The position numbers and the translations under genes are program-made. 64,000 bases of DNA from Symbiodinium natans (Eukaryota > Sar > Dinophyceae > Suessiales > Symbiodiniaceae), in assembly GCA_905221605.1 (NCBI GenBank), contig CAJNDS010002365.1, positions 310,001-374,000 on the forward strand, written 5' to 3'. Positions 1 through 12,270 of the stretch are shown in pieces; positions within the stretch are counted from its first letter, which is position 1; each line of letters opens with the position of its first letter. Below the pieces are notes generated by a model. The model made no database searches. It saw only the letters and a program-made list of their open reading frames with translations, and was not told the origin of the DNA.

Positions 1-3000
1 CACACCCCGCCTCCCCTTCTCACCCCCCCACCCCCCCACCCCCTAACCCCTCCTCGCCCTTCCCCCACATTCCCACCCTCTTACACTGCCCCCCTTCCGG
101 CCCCCTACCCCCCCCCCCAACCCCCCCGACCCCCCCCTCCACACCCCACCACCCCCCACCCCCCCACCCCTCCCGCCTCAACCCCTCACACCCGACCCCA
201 CCCATGACAAACCCACCCCTCCCCCAACCCCTCCCCCCCAAACCCCCCACCCCCCCCCCCCCCCCGCCCTACCCCCCCCCTCCTCACCGATGGAGGCAAT
301 GAAAAAGAAGGCCTCCGCCCCCCCCCACCCCGCCCCCCCCCCCCCCCACCCTCCAACCCCCCCCCATTCCCCGCCCCCCCCCTTCCCCCCCCCCCTCACC
401 CACCCTCCCACACTGCCCCCCTCCAGCCCCTGCCCCCCCCCCCCCCCCCACCCCCCCCCAAAACCCACCCCCCCCACCCCTCACACACCGCCTCCCCCAC
501 CCCCCACCCCACCCCCTGCCCACACTCTGTTTTGTTTCCCCCCCCCCGACCTCCCCCATCCCTGCCCTGACCGACAACCTCCTCCACTCCACCTCTCGAA
601 ACATTTTGTGTTTGTTCCCCCCCCCCCCGACCTGCCCCCATCCCGGCCCTGACCGCAAACTCTTCCACTCTCCCCTCCGTCCCCACGCCCCACCCCCCCC
701 CCAACCCCCCCATTTGAGAGAAACCCCCCCCCCCCAACGCGCCTCCCCCCCCCCTCCACGCTCCACCCGCTACCCCCACCCTCGCAACGCCCCCACCCGC
801 CCCACCCGCTGCCCGACCCCCCCCTCCGCCTAGATCCCCCCTCGCCGATGAGCAATGTTAAAAGGCCCTCTCCCGCCCTTTCCGCCCCCCCCCCCCCCCC
901 CCGCTCCCCCCACTCCCCCCCCCTCCCACCCCGCCGACCCCCTCCGCTGGACTGGCTTGTGCTCCAGTGCCCCACCTGCCCACCCCCCCGCGCCCCCTGG
1001 AGTGGTCCCACCCCCCCCACCCCTTCCACCGCCCCACCCCCCAACCGCCCCCCCTCCTCCCGCCCTCCCCTCCCCGCCCGACCCCACCAACCCTAGCCCC
1101 CTGCCCCCCCCGCCCCCCGACCCCCCCCACCCGACCACCCCCTCGCCCTCCCCCACCCCCCCCCCCACCCCTCCACTCTCTCTGTTTGTTCCCCCCCCCC
1201 CCGACCCCCCCCAATCCCTGCCCTGCCGCACCTACTCCACCTCCACCCCCCGCCCCCCAACACCGCCGATTAGAAACCCAACCCCCACCAGCCACGCCCC
1301 CGCAGGCCTTCCCCACCCCTCACCCACTGCCCTTACCCCCCCCCCCCCCCCCCCACACCCCCCCCCCACCCCCCCACCCCTCCCCTCCTCAACCCCTCAC
1401 ACCCGCCCCCCGACCTCCCCCCATCCCTGCCCTGACCACAACCTCTTCCACGCCAACCTCTCCACTTACCCCCCTCCCCCCCGCCCCACCCCTACCCCCC
1501 CCCCCCTACACACCCCGCCGAAACCCCCCCCCCCAACCCGACCACCCCCCCCTACCCTACCCCCCCCTACTCACACCGCCCCCACCCCCCCCCACCCCCC
1601 CCCCTGCCCTACCCCACCTGCTGCCGACCCCCCCGCCGCCCCCCGCCAACCCTCCGCAGCCGCCCCCTACCCGCTCCAACCCCCCCCCCCCCCTCCGCCT
1701 ATACCCTCCCTCGCCAATTAAAAATTGATTTTTGGCTCCAGCACACGCCCGCCCTCCCCGCCCTTCCCGCCCTTCCCGCCCCCTCCCCCCCCACACCCCG
1801 CCTACCCTTCTCACCCCCCCCCCCCCCACCCCCCCAACCCCTCTCCACCCCCCCCCCCCATCATTCCACACCCCACCGATTAAAAAAAAACCCACCTCCC
1901 CCCCACCCCTCACCCCCCCGCTGCCTCCACCCCCCCCCCCCACCAGCACGCCCCTCACTCCCCCGCTTCCTCCCCTCTGCCACTCCCTTCCCCTTCCCTA
2001 CCATTCCCCTCCCACCGCTACCCCGACCCCCCTCCTCAATCCCTCACATACCGCCCTTCCTTACCCCCACCCCAAACCCCAGCCCCCCCCTCCCACACTC
2101 TGTTTGTTTCCCCCCCCCCCGACCTCCCCCCATCCCTGCCCTGACCGACAACCTCCTCCACTCCACCTCTCCGAACACTCTCTGTTTGTCCCCCCCCCCT
2201 GACCTCCCCCCATCCCTGCCCTGACCGCAACCTCTTCCACTCTCCACTTACCCCCCTCCGTCCCCAACCCCCCACCGATTAGAAACCCACCCACCCCCAA
2301 CCCCTACCACCAAACCCCCCAGCCCCCCCCTGCCCTACCCCACCCGCTGCCACCCGCCGATGAGACAACGATAAAGGGTCCAGTACACGCCCGCCCTCTC
2401 GCCCTTCCCGCCTCTCCCCACCCCCCCCTCTCACCCCCCCACCCCCCTTCGCTTCCCCCCCCCCCTCACCCACCCTCCCGCACTGCTCCCCTCCCTGTTT
2501 GTTCCCCGTGTTTTTTCCCGGGGCCTTCCCCCATCCCTGCCCTGACCGCAACCTCTTCCACTCCATTCCTCTGTCCGTCCCCCCCACCCCCCCGCCCCGC
2601 CCCCCGCCCCACCCACACCCCGCCCTGCCTCCACCCCCCCACGAGCCACGCCCCTCACATCCCGCACAGGCCTACCCTCTAAACCCCCCACCCCCCCCTG
2701 CCCTACCCCACCCGCTGCCGACCCCCCCCTCCGCCAAGACCTCCCCTCGCGGATGAGGCAATCATTTACAGGGTCCAGTACACGCCCGCCTTTTTCGTTT
2801 TTTCCGCCCTTCCCGCCCTTCCCCCCACCCCCCTCCCCCACCCCACCCCCCGCCCCCCTACCCACCCCACCCGCCCAACCCCCGCCGCCCCCTCCTCCCC
2901 ATCCCCATCCTGCAGGCCTTCCCTCTACCAGCTACTCCGCCCCTCATCCCTGCCCACTCCACCTCTCCTACCCTTTTTCCCCTGCCCCCCCCACTACCCT

Positions 3001-3375
3001 TCCCCTTCCCAACCATTCCACTCCTCCTGCCCTGCCCCTCTCCTCTCCCTCCCCACCCGTCCTCCTCCCCCCCGTCCCTGACCTCCCACCCCACACACAC
3101 CCACCTCCTCAACCCCTCACATGCCACCTCCCCCCACCCCACCCCCACCCCCACCCCTACCCCAAACCCTCCCCCCCCCTCGCCTCGACCCTACCCTTCC
3201 CGCACTGGCCCCGCCACCCCCCCTCCCCAGCCCCCCTGCCCCTCCTCAATCCCTCACCTACTGCGTTCTCCAAACCCCCCCCCCCTCCGCCTATACCCCC
3301 CTCGCCGATACCCTCTACCCAACCATTCCACTCCCTTCCCCTGCCCCTCTTCCTCAGTACCCTTCCCCTTTCCAA
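1..3375. repeat. C-rich modular polypyrimidine repeat region
   Basis: The + strand is almost entirely C with some T and A. Guanines are rare and fall in recurring modules rather than at random. One module, CCATCCCTGCCCTGACC, recurs at about 556, 1421, 2130, 2210 and 2531, each time followed by a C/T-rich tail. A second module contains GATGAG (847, 2359, 2752) and, in the last two copies, continues into GTCCAGTACACGCCCGCC. Spacing is irregular, so this is a degenerate higher-order repeat rather than a clean tandem satellite. Proline-rich or glycine-rich open frames here are composition artefacts. I see no gene. Confidence 0.9.
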
Positions 3376-3561
3376 CCCCATCCCTTTACATATACCGTTT
3401 CAGAACTTAGAACCAAGGTTTACGGTTTCGGCGCTTAGAGCAGAGGCATTATCTCCCAGAGTTGAGCAGGAGAAGAAGGGGGGGGGGGAAACGAAGGGAT
3501 AGGGTTTGGGCAGCTTGGGCGTTTGCCTCCAAGGGGTCGGCGGCACTGGCGGTAGCCATTA

Positions 3562-3583
3562 AATATATATATATATATATATA
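3562..3583. repeat. (TA)n microsatellite
   Basis: About eleven TA units, followed to about 3680 by CA-rich sequence with several short CACAC runs. It marks the edge between the C-rich block and normal-complexity DNA. Confidence 0.85.
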
Positions 3584-4050
3584 CATAGATAATATGTATG
3601 CCGAGCCTCATACACAAAGACAGACACACATGCAATGAACATTCGCACACTCTTGCACACACTCTGTTGCACATGCTCTGAGCGGCCGACTGATTGTACC
3701 AAGCATGGAAACACACCCGAACAAGCGAGGCCTGCGCTACGCACACGTATCTCAAGAAAAGGCCGGCAGGCACACGATGGCAAACAGGCAACAGCGTGCA
3801 CACAGATACTGACTTCAGCACTCCCTGGATTCTGCCAGCCTCCAAGCCGATGGCCCAAGCCTGCACCAGGCCGCAAAGAGAATGAGAGGGAACAGTGCAC
3901 AGCTTGGACTTTGAAACTCGAAAACTGGGCTACACAACGCATGGATGTGTCTTGAAGTGTACAGGGGCATCCGCAAGTTGGAGCCGCCGTGAAAAAGCCC
4001 CCATAGCCCCATAACTCATAGCTCTGACTGGAGGGTACCGTGCAGAATGC

Positions 4051-4321
4051 TTAGTCGGCTTCGCCCACCTCAAGAACTCGCAAGCAGCGCTCGTTGTGTT
4101 CAAGATGCGCCGTGAGCAAAGAGCCATACTCCTGGCAAACGCGCAGGGCACAGTCAAAGCTGCACTTTTTCTTGTCATTCGGGTGCCTGGCAGAAAGGTG
4201 ATGTTTCAAAGCTGCCTCAGCACGTCCACCCGAGAATTTGAGGGCCACCACCCCCTCCCAATGTGAAGGCATGTCAATAGGCAATTGCGAAGTTCGATTG
4301 TGTTTTGGAGCCCTACGGGCC
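4051..4321 (-). CDS. candidate exon, unknown protein
   Basis: An open minus-strand stretch begins after a plausible acceptor (TGTAG) at about 4321 and runs to a TAA at 4051. It encodes about 90 residues. The protein is hydrophilic and helix-prone, with segments such as GGRAEAALKHHLSARHP and CSFDCALRVCQEYG and several Cys and His residues (two Cys in CSFDC, then C, then C near the end). The spacing does not match a standard zinc finger I can name. There is an internal ATG but no clear translation start, so this is more likely an internal or C-terminal exon than a whole gene. Codon choice and composition look protein-like, unlike the flanks. I do not recognise the family. Confidence 0.4.
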
Positions 4322-5782
4322 TACAGGCATGTGTTGTTCCATGAGGGGCTAGCAGGCTTTAGCAAACATATTCGCCAGCGTCCTCTGCGGTGACCTCACG
4401 GGACTTGCTCTGGACCAAAGCCCTCCAAGCGTGCCTGGGGAATACAAGTTGAAGGGAACCGAAATACTCCTTACGGAGTGGGGTTATGATGGTGGAGGTG
4501 GTTTTACTCCAAGTGAAGGGCGCGTAACACCGAGGGCCGAGAAACAGAGGGCGGACAGGACTAGTGACTTGTACCAAGAGCACTAGTGACAGGCCCCAGC
4601 AGCAGCCAAAAATGGATGTCCAAACAAAGAAGGAGCTCGGAGGTACGGTGTGAGCTGGGTCGCAGACAGGCAGTGGAGCTGCAGTGAAATACGAGAAGTG
4701 GCAGCCAAAGCGCCAGCCTCCAAGCATGAATGTAACATGGCATACTGGTTGAGTCGAAGCGTTTACCTCATTACTTTTTTTGTGGGATTAAAGCGGTTTT
4801 ACAAGCGGGCTCGTGCTGAGGCTCTACTCGCACATGCGAGCAAGCAAGTCCTCGCCTCAAAGGCACAACGCCGTGCAGCTGTCTCCTGGGAGCAGCGAAG
4901 TGGGCTGAAGGCGTCCAGAGCAAGCACAGAGCGATGCAGCGATGCAGCAGCACGGTCTCCTGCTGTCGGGTGCTAACACATTGTAGTTCAAGACCTCATT
5001 GAGTTGGGCGGACTTGGCAGGTCACGGAGCAAAAGGATGACTGAACATGCCAGGGTCACGGCGCTCTTTGTAGAATGCCGCATCTCTTTGTGCCGCCAGA
5101 AGGCCTCACTGACAAAGCAGATGTGCAGATGAGCAGCCACCATTTACGAATCAAGAGGACGAACATGATGAGTCCTATATTGAGGACTCGATGTTGGCAA
5201 GGAGCTTCCTCGCTGGAATAAAGTCTGACATGTTTTTGTGCATCATGACGTGTCATACTCGGAGCCCTTAAGCCCGCGACGCCTGCTGGCGACATTTTGC
5301 TTCCAAAGCTGCAAGGTGGCCTTAGCATCCGAGCTCTTTTAGGGGGAGTCTGCCATTCTTACCCAAAGGCTGCTCTTTTCTTACCCTTGCCGTGTGGACT
5401 ATAAGATAGCATTCACAGCTCAGAGCCCGAGCCAAGGCCAGGTTCAAGGCACGGCGCCGACCTGCGCTGCAATCGGGTCGCAAACACCACCATCATCGGG
5501 CCGGACAGGCCTTGAACTCTGACCTATTCTAACTATTCAGACCTTCCTCCATCAACCACCCTCCAAGCGTGTTCCAATATAGACTCGGCTGGAGTGGAAT
5601 AGTTTGAATGGAATCGTCCAGCAAACTCCAGCAAGCCCACAACGTGCCCTCATCTGGTCGGTCTCTAGATTGTCTGCCTGGGCCCCCGCTATAACCGGAC
5701 CCTTGCACAAAGTAGCTTGGCCAAAAGGTACGATGATTTGTAGAACTAGAACCACCAAATCAAAAGATGGCGCGAGGAGTGC

Positions 5783-5919
5783 CTACAAGGCAACAAAGGC
5801 CAGCAGACGGCTTGCGAGCTTCTTCCAGCCTTGTGCGTCCGCAAAGCATGACAGGCGCCGTTTCAACGCCGCTTCGCGCGCAGCCAGCCGGCTTTGAGGA
5901 GGAGGCGCCACGTGAGCCT
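5783..5919 (-). CDS. candidate terminal exon, basic helix
   Basis: After a plausible acceptor (GATGCAG) at about 5920 the minus strand reads an Ala/Arg/Leu-rich amphipathic segment, including SRLAAREAALKRRLSCFAD and KKLASRLLAFVAL, and then a TAG stop. Codons are GC-rich at third positions. The same frame stays open past the stop for another 70 or so codons, so it may be a longer reading interrupted by one stop. Function is unknown. Confidence 0.35.
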
Positions 5920-6639
5920 GCATCAGGGCTCTGCCTCTGCATGCTGCAGCCCGTTGCGGGAACCGCCAGTCCACAACCCAACCCCTAAGCCGTCCCGAGC
6001 ACGCAGCACTCGATTCCACTAAAGCTATCTTGGCTTGGATTCGAAGGGAGTGAAGGACAAAGCAAGCTGGGCCTGGCAGCCCCTTGTACATAAGCAGGTG
6101 TGCAGCTGGGAGTTGCCAATGTATCAACATGCATGCTGGAAATCCCTTGTCACGCGCCCCTTCTCGCCTTCTCGGACTCAGGGTGGGACAGCTGTGATGC
6201 TGCTAGCAGCCTCCCAAGTCTTCATTTGCAAAAGAGCTTGAAAGGGCTACGAGTGGAGAGCTGCAGGGCGCAGCCTTTCTTTCGAGCAGCGGTGGTCTAC
6301 ACTGCTAAGTGTATTTTAAGCGTATGTTAAGAGCATGCTAAGTGCGCAAGGTCACATGCAGCTTCGGCCACCAATCGGGCCTGGATGGACGACATCGCCC
6401 CTCTTGGCCTCGAAAGCTCGTGAAGCTGTGGTGGAGCAGATGGTACAATGGTACAAGTTATACACTCTTCAAGGCATGCTAAATAGCCAGCTGCTACTGC
6501 TGCTACTGGCCAGTCCGCATGGCCCCTCTCCATGTGGACCACTTGCCATGCCAGAGGCAGCTTGCTTCATAGTCTCCATGTTTCGCTTGCTTTCCTCGCC
6601 CGTGGCAGGCCATCCGTCAGTCTCAAGAGCTTCACTCAC

Positions 6640-6711
6640 TGCCTGTCTCGGGGCTGACAAACCAAATCGTGCTCTCAAACTTCGCAAAATGAAACGTATT
6701 AGTCACGTGAG
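6640..6711 (-). CDS. candidate 72-bp internal exon
   Basis: This minus-strand exon is bounded by a TGTGCAG acceptor and a GTGAGTG donor. It encodes about 24 residues ending KFESTIWFVSPETG, with acidic, aromatic and turn residues typical of a folded domain. Neighbouring exons were not identified. It is reported because both splice sites and the protein reading are good. I cannot assign a family. Confidence 0.4.
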
Positions 6712-8704
6712 CTGCACAGGCATGCGGTATGCATGGGACAGCTTGCATGGCGCTGTTACATGTTGGTACAATCGACATACAACACTTTGTCCTTATGATA
6801 AACTATAGCTTGCCGCAGCTCACGTGCTGACAATGCCGCAAGGCACAGCAAGTGTCCTTTGGGTTTCCCTCAACGCATACGATATTTCCACTCCCGGTGA
6901 GCAACAAGGCAACGTGACCAAAAACGACTTGTTCGATTCAACGTGCAGCACATTCCAGCATCAAATTGCTTACTCCAAGAGACTCGTCCGGGATGTGGCG
7001 AAGTAACCCTACTGGCGCAATGCGAGCCTTTCAAATGGCAGGATGGCGGAAAACTGCCACGGGTCATGTTAACTAGTTCCAACCTCAGGCATAGGAGCAA
7101 GGTTTTGCAAACTGTGTGCAAACTGGATGCTCGGGCAGCGTGAGCAGTCCACCGGCATCCAGAAAATGGAACCCACTGGGGGATGTCTGACATTTGCAAA
7201 CTGCCAAGAGGCCTTTCTTAGGCCTGAGAGGCACAATGGTGGGCGTGGACGGGTCAAAAGCACAGCATCCTAGAACTGAGGCCCTCCAGTTTCAAGTGCG
7301 ATGGGCAGAAGGGTAGACCTGTCCAGGCCCATCATCCAAAAACCAAAAAGGCGGCCGCAAGGTACAGGCAAAGGCTACCAAAGTCATAACAATAGCAGCT
7401 CCCGAAGCTGCACCCGAAGAAGCCCGTTGGAGGATAAGCTCTTGGCAGAAGGGTCTCAACAATGACTGTGATTTCGTCCAATGGTAGAGGCGCTTGACAA
7501 GGAATTAGCAATCAACTGCTTAGCAGAAACTGGTTATGACTTCGACAGTCCCCTGAAGCAGCGGAGGGGAAGCTTGCGAAATGGAGACCTGCTCCTATGA
7601 TTTTCCAGTACATCTCGGCCTCAGTCTCGCGCAAAGTCTCGATAAGACTCGACTCAACCAGGCAACCCTATACAGTCAGAGGACTAGACGCCGGAGTCAA
7701 GTCTCCATAAGCACCCATCAGCACTGCAGCTGAAGCAGGACCCATTATTCGGGTAAACATCACACCACTTGCCCAGGTAGACCCAGACTTGACAACCTAA
7801 AACTCTACTCGGCAGCAAAACAGTGAAAACGATCGACAGGTGCTGCAGTGCCAGTGGGGGCCTCCCTGACGATGGCTCGTGGCTCTGATTCTGAGTCGCC
7901 AAGCAAATGGCCAAACAGCTGGGTTAGGAGATGGTTGCGGCTGTCATCAGCCAGCAATGCTGCACCGGCAGTCGGGCAGCAAGACCATCATCACCCTTCA
8001 CAGCCACAATTTCCAAATATGATCTCCTTCTTGAGCATCATTCTGTGTCAGCAACGGTGGTGCTGTCTTGGGCACTCTTGTAGATCACCTGAGCAGGCGC
8101 GTTTCCTCCAAAGCTGGGACTCTTCCTCCGGCCGTTTAGGGACTCCCATGGAGTCTTTAATGAGCCCACAATATCAAGCATGGGACGATTTTGTCCGGCA
8201 ATGTCTATGAGTCTATAAGTCACTTGTCAACCCGCCGAAAGAAGCCTGCGGACAAACGGCTAGTCGGCCGAACTCGTGGTTCAATCGCAGGTGCGGACGA
8301 TCCTCAGTCGTGATTGTTCGCGTTGACTCACAAAAAAACGGCGCTGTTACATTTTGCAAGTCAAGGACTCAAAGCCGCCTCTGCATGTGGTGCAGAAAAC
8401 GAGATCAGACACGTGAGACACATCGTGTGGCCAAGACACTGCCTGAGATTTCCGCGGCACCTGGGATGCGTGCCGCGAGTCCGCGCGGTACCTGCTTTTG
8501 AGGACGCTTTGTGGTGGGCATTGAAGGCACCACCTCTGGCTGCTTCTTGCTTAAGCTTTGAGGGTACCACCCTTGACCCCCCGGATTCGAGATTCGAAAC
8601 CCATGGAGGTCAAGTCCTTGACTGCATGCCAAGCAAGCAGCCTGGATCCGGCTCGGCTGCTGGTTGATAAAGCCGTTCGAAAGGTGTCGAACAATTGAGG
8701 CTCC

Positions 8705-8833
8705 TGGCAAAGCATGGCAAAGCATGGCAAAGCATGGCAAAGCATGGCAAAGCATGGCAAAGCATGGCAAAGCATGGCAAAGCATGGCAAAGCATGGCAA
8801 AGCATGGCAAAGCATGGCAAAGCATGGCAAAGC
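8705..8833. repeat. decamer minisatellite, AGCATGGCAA x 12-13
   Basis: Twelve perfect consecutive copies of AGCATGGCAA (8711-8830), with a partial unit on each side. Perfect identity suggests recent expansion or ongoing homogenisation. Because 10 is not a multiple of 3, open frames across it cycle through three readings and give repetitive pseudo-proteins on both strands; these are not genes. Confidence 0.97.
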
Positions 8834-10553
8834 TGGTGATGCACCTGCAAGTCTATATCGAGAGAGGTGGGACGGCACATGGATTGGATTCTCCAGAGTC
8901 CTATGCCCGTTACCTGCACTGAAGGCACAGCCTAGCTCGTACGAGTAATGAGCAGTCCGCTTTCGGCTTTGTAACATGAACATGGTGCCAACACGACATC
9001 GCGGGACATCGTTTTGCCTCCTGGCTCTGGACAGCGAGGAGTGGAGTACCCCAGGAGTGCCAGGTCCTGCTGAACAACCCGGCATGACCTGAATTGATGA
9101 AGCCTACGACTGTGCCGCATTGAAGCCGAGCGTCAGCTGCTGGAGTATGTACTCAAAACCGACGACCTGGAGTTGTGACCGCTTCTGCTCATAGTATCTC
9201 ACAGTATGTCGATCAGGCAGTGCTCAAACAAAGCCGCACGCTGAACTGAATTTCATAGAGGCCGAAGAAAAGGCCAAGCAGCAGAGGTCGATAAAAGGGA
9301 CCAGCCGGGTGGAACTGAGACGAGGGTGCCGCGGAGCCGCGGCCGCGTCTCACAGCGCAAAACTTCTCACATCTTCTCACGGTGCGAGGTGGTGTGCAAA
9401 CTGACAAGTGCTTGGGGGTTCCTGTTTTAATAGCAGTTGACAACAGCTTGCGATAGCTTGTATTGCAGTTTCTGGCTTCAGGACACCCAGCGTGGGCAGG
9501 TTGGATGTGGCGATATGTGGCAAGTAGCGTGACTCCCATGACGAGCCTCATCCTCGGGGCTCGCGGACGGCCTTGGTGTTTGTAAATCGTGTAGCCTCCA
9601 CATCCTTTAGGGCTTAAGGTTCAGGGTTTGGGGTTAAGTATTCAGCATTGAAGGCGCCGCTGGGGTCATGGCATATACTTACTGCAATGGTGCGGATCAG
9701 GAACGTGCCCTAAGGCCTGAACAACCTGAAGACCATCAATACCCCGCCATCGGCATAAACACGTCAACAATCATGCCTGTTGATGCCTGTTGCATCTTTC
9801 CGAGGCCTCGGGCTCAGCGCGCTCCCTCTCCAGCTAAAACAACACCAAGCGGCAAAACCGCGTATTCGTGTCCAGCAATGGCGACCTGAACTCTCCATGG
9901 CGCAGGACATCTCACGCAGATATTGGAGGCTCGGGCTGAACTTCACAACATGCCCACCTGAGTATCCTCTGTTAGACGCTTCTGCAAGATCGAGGCAAGA
10001 TTCCAAGTGCTTCGCATTCGCACGCGCAATGTAGAGTTTACCAGGTTTACGGGGAAGCTGCAAAGTTCAGAGAAGCCACGGTCTGCCCGGGCTTCGGGTC
10101 TGATTGCGGAGCACTTGACAGATGACCTGCAGAGGTCCAGCTGGGCAAACCCGGGAGAACCCTGGGAGAGAGATTTCACAGTGAATCGATGAGAATGATC
10201 AACAGGAACCTCGGAGAGGGACAGGGGCTAGCGAGCAATCTCACACTTGGGCCGGTAACTCGCCCCTAGAGGTGTGCTTCAGGGCGTCTTCTTGCCTGAC
10301 AACTTGCCTTGCCGAGCGGCTGTGCCGACGAAATCGTGCCTTGCCAGGAAAGGATGGTCTAAAGCCAGTGCACGTCTTACTACATGGTTCTACAAGCTAC
10401 AGCTGCCAAGCAATTTGATGCCACATCCCAGCCTCTTGGCTTTCACCCGCCTCTGGGCTTGGCACAGGCGCAGGTCCAGTCGCCTGGCAAAGCACAGGCC
10501 AGCAGCCTCTTGTTCCAGTGTAAGGCCTGAAAATGCTGTCAGCAAGCCGCCAC

Positions 10554-11373
10554 CTGAGCCGCCTGGTTATGTTTCGGCCAAGCTTCGTTGACAAGAAAGT
10601 CCGAAGCAATCTGCGGGTCCACAATCTGTTGCTCATCTTCGTCGGTGAACCGTACTTTCATCTGCTTCTGGGCCTTCCTGCGCAGGAGGATCTGCGAAAA
10701 CTCACTTAAGCTTCTTGAACACCAGCCACTGCTCAAAATGTGACCCCTGGGCCCTGGGCTTGGGGCATACAGGGCGACATAGCGATGCTCCACGGAAATT
10801 CTCTAGGCCCTAGGCCAAGGGCCCTTCGAATTCAAACAACTCGCCCTGAAAAACCTTGCCTGGTCCCATGCTTGGACTTGCAGGTCTCCAGGGATTCTTG
10901 CTCCTTCCGATGCGCTTAGCAATCTGATTGGCATGGGACCTGTCCATCTGTTGCCAAGCGAACCTAAGCTATTCTTCACTGTTGCGATCCGAAAAGGACC
11001 GCAAGGACAATTGAAGCCAGTCTTGCGTGTCCGTTGTGTCCTGCCGTATGCACTTTCGCATCTCATCCAGCGCTTGCCTCTCCTTGTAGAGCTCTAACGA
11101 CAAGGAAGGCAGCACTTTCTCACCCCTTGGAGAATCGGCCAAGGCACCACTCGCAGTTGAACCTCTTTCCGTTCCAGGGTTTCGAACTCATACCTGTGCT
11201 GCAGAAAAAAGGCTTGGCTGCTTTGACAGCATTGAGACACTGCATGCAATTACTTTTGTTCTGCTTCTGAGGGGCCGCAGCTTTGCATCAAGCTCCTCGA
11301 TGAAACTGTTAACGCCCTGAGCACAATCAGGACACAGATACCAAGACCTTGATCCTGAGATGGCAGAAACCAT
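10554..11373 (-). CDS. Cys-rich zinc-finger-like locus with frame breaks
   Basis: Reading the minus strand from about 11373 gives a series of protein-like segments. First is WYLCPDCAQGVNSFIEELDAK. Then, in a shifted frame, comes a Cys-rich piece with C-x2-C pairs (NCMQCLNAVKAAKPFFC and FNCEWC). Next is a helical piece (LELYKERQALDEMRKCIRQ) ending at 10969. A separate exon, 10691-10554, reads RRKAQKQMKVRFTDEDEQQ between a TTTTCGCAG acceptor and a GTGGCG donor. Paired C-x2-C motifs with Lys/Trp-rich linkers suggest a structural zinc-binding protein; this is inference. The two frame changes sit in C4 and G4 homopolymers (about 11279-11282 and 11123-11126) and compensate each other, so they could be assembly errors or decay. 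A short open stretch at about 10531-10395 may hold the C-terminus. Confidence 0.45.
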
Positions 11374-11541
11374 GGCAGTTCTGCATCTGAAGAGTCAAAG
11401 CGTTTGCCAAAACTGCGTTACTATGTACCTTGAAACACCATGTTCCTTCTCTCTCTTAAACATTGCACGTGGCTTGATCGCCATCCCTAAGTGGGCTGTT
11501 GTCAAAATGCTTGTTCCCGAAACTGACGTTAAATCGGAACT

Positions 11542-12270
11542 CCCTCGGTGCCGCCTTATGTCCTGAAGGAAAAAGAAGCTGATTGAGATGGAGTAGCAAG
11601 CGTGACATTTGAAGGATCCAAGCATGATTTCCTAGAAAGGGTGCTAGCGCGGACCATTTTTCAGGCGCTGCTGTCGGACGAGTCGTCACAAGAACTGCTA
11701 GTGTTACTGCTACATACTGCTACTGCGGGAGTTCTGGCGCGAGCGAAAGTTTGGGGCTCGAGCTCCAGCAAGCATAGCGCTCTCGGTTCTATGGTGTTCC
11801 TTTGTGGTCTGCTAGAGGAGGAATGGGCCATGGTCTGCCGGGGGAGGTTGCGTTGACATTTCGCTAGCGCCGTGCTAGCGCGGCGCTAGCGCAAAACACT
11901 GTGCCGGATTTTCCAAGATCTGATGCTACGACGTGATGAACGACGAAAACAAGCCAGGAGCAGCAAATGTACCAAGTATAACAAGAATATCGTTTCTTTC
12001 TTGTCATCGTTTTTCCTAGAAGAACCTCTATCCTGGCAACAGGGGCCCCGTCAATTCATAATGAAGAGGCGCGGGGTTATTACACCACCCCGGATGTTTG
12101 CACGCATGTTTCGGGTGGTGCGCCTGGCTGGGCCTTCTCAATCAATCTGGTTCGCTTAGTGGTGACATGCGAAATTTGAAATAATGTTTGTTGATTTTGC
12201 CTAGCGCGAACCTAGCGTTTTCCTAGCGCCACACTGGGGTTTTAGGGGATCCCCCTCGGTGCCGCCTTAT
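11542..12270. repeat. CTAGCG-rich segment between 18-bp direct repeats
   Basis: The 18-mer CCCTCGGTGCCGCCTTAT occurs at 11542-11559 and again, same orientation, at 12253-12270. The DNA between holds seven copies of CTAGCG (one near 11645, three at about 11863-11888, three at about 12203-12226), many extended to GCTAGCGC. The layout could be a short mobile element with a long target duplication, or two members of a dispersed repeat. No transposase-like frame is visible inside. Confidence 0.5.

Noticed and set aside
20-3500. Many long Pro-rich (+) and Gly-rich (minus) open frames
   Set aside because: They follow from the C-rich composition and absence of stop-forming bases. No protein-like complexity and no splice or start context.
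8705-8833. CRISPR-like array
   Set aside because: It is a contiguous decamer tandem repeat with no spacers.
11098-11127. A 30-bp GTGAGA...TTAG intron in the zinc-finger-like locus
   Set aside because: Too short to be a credible spliceosomal intron; a one-base homopolymer indel explains the frame change more simply.
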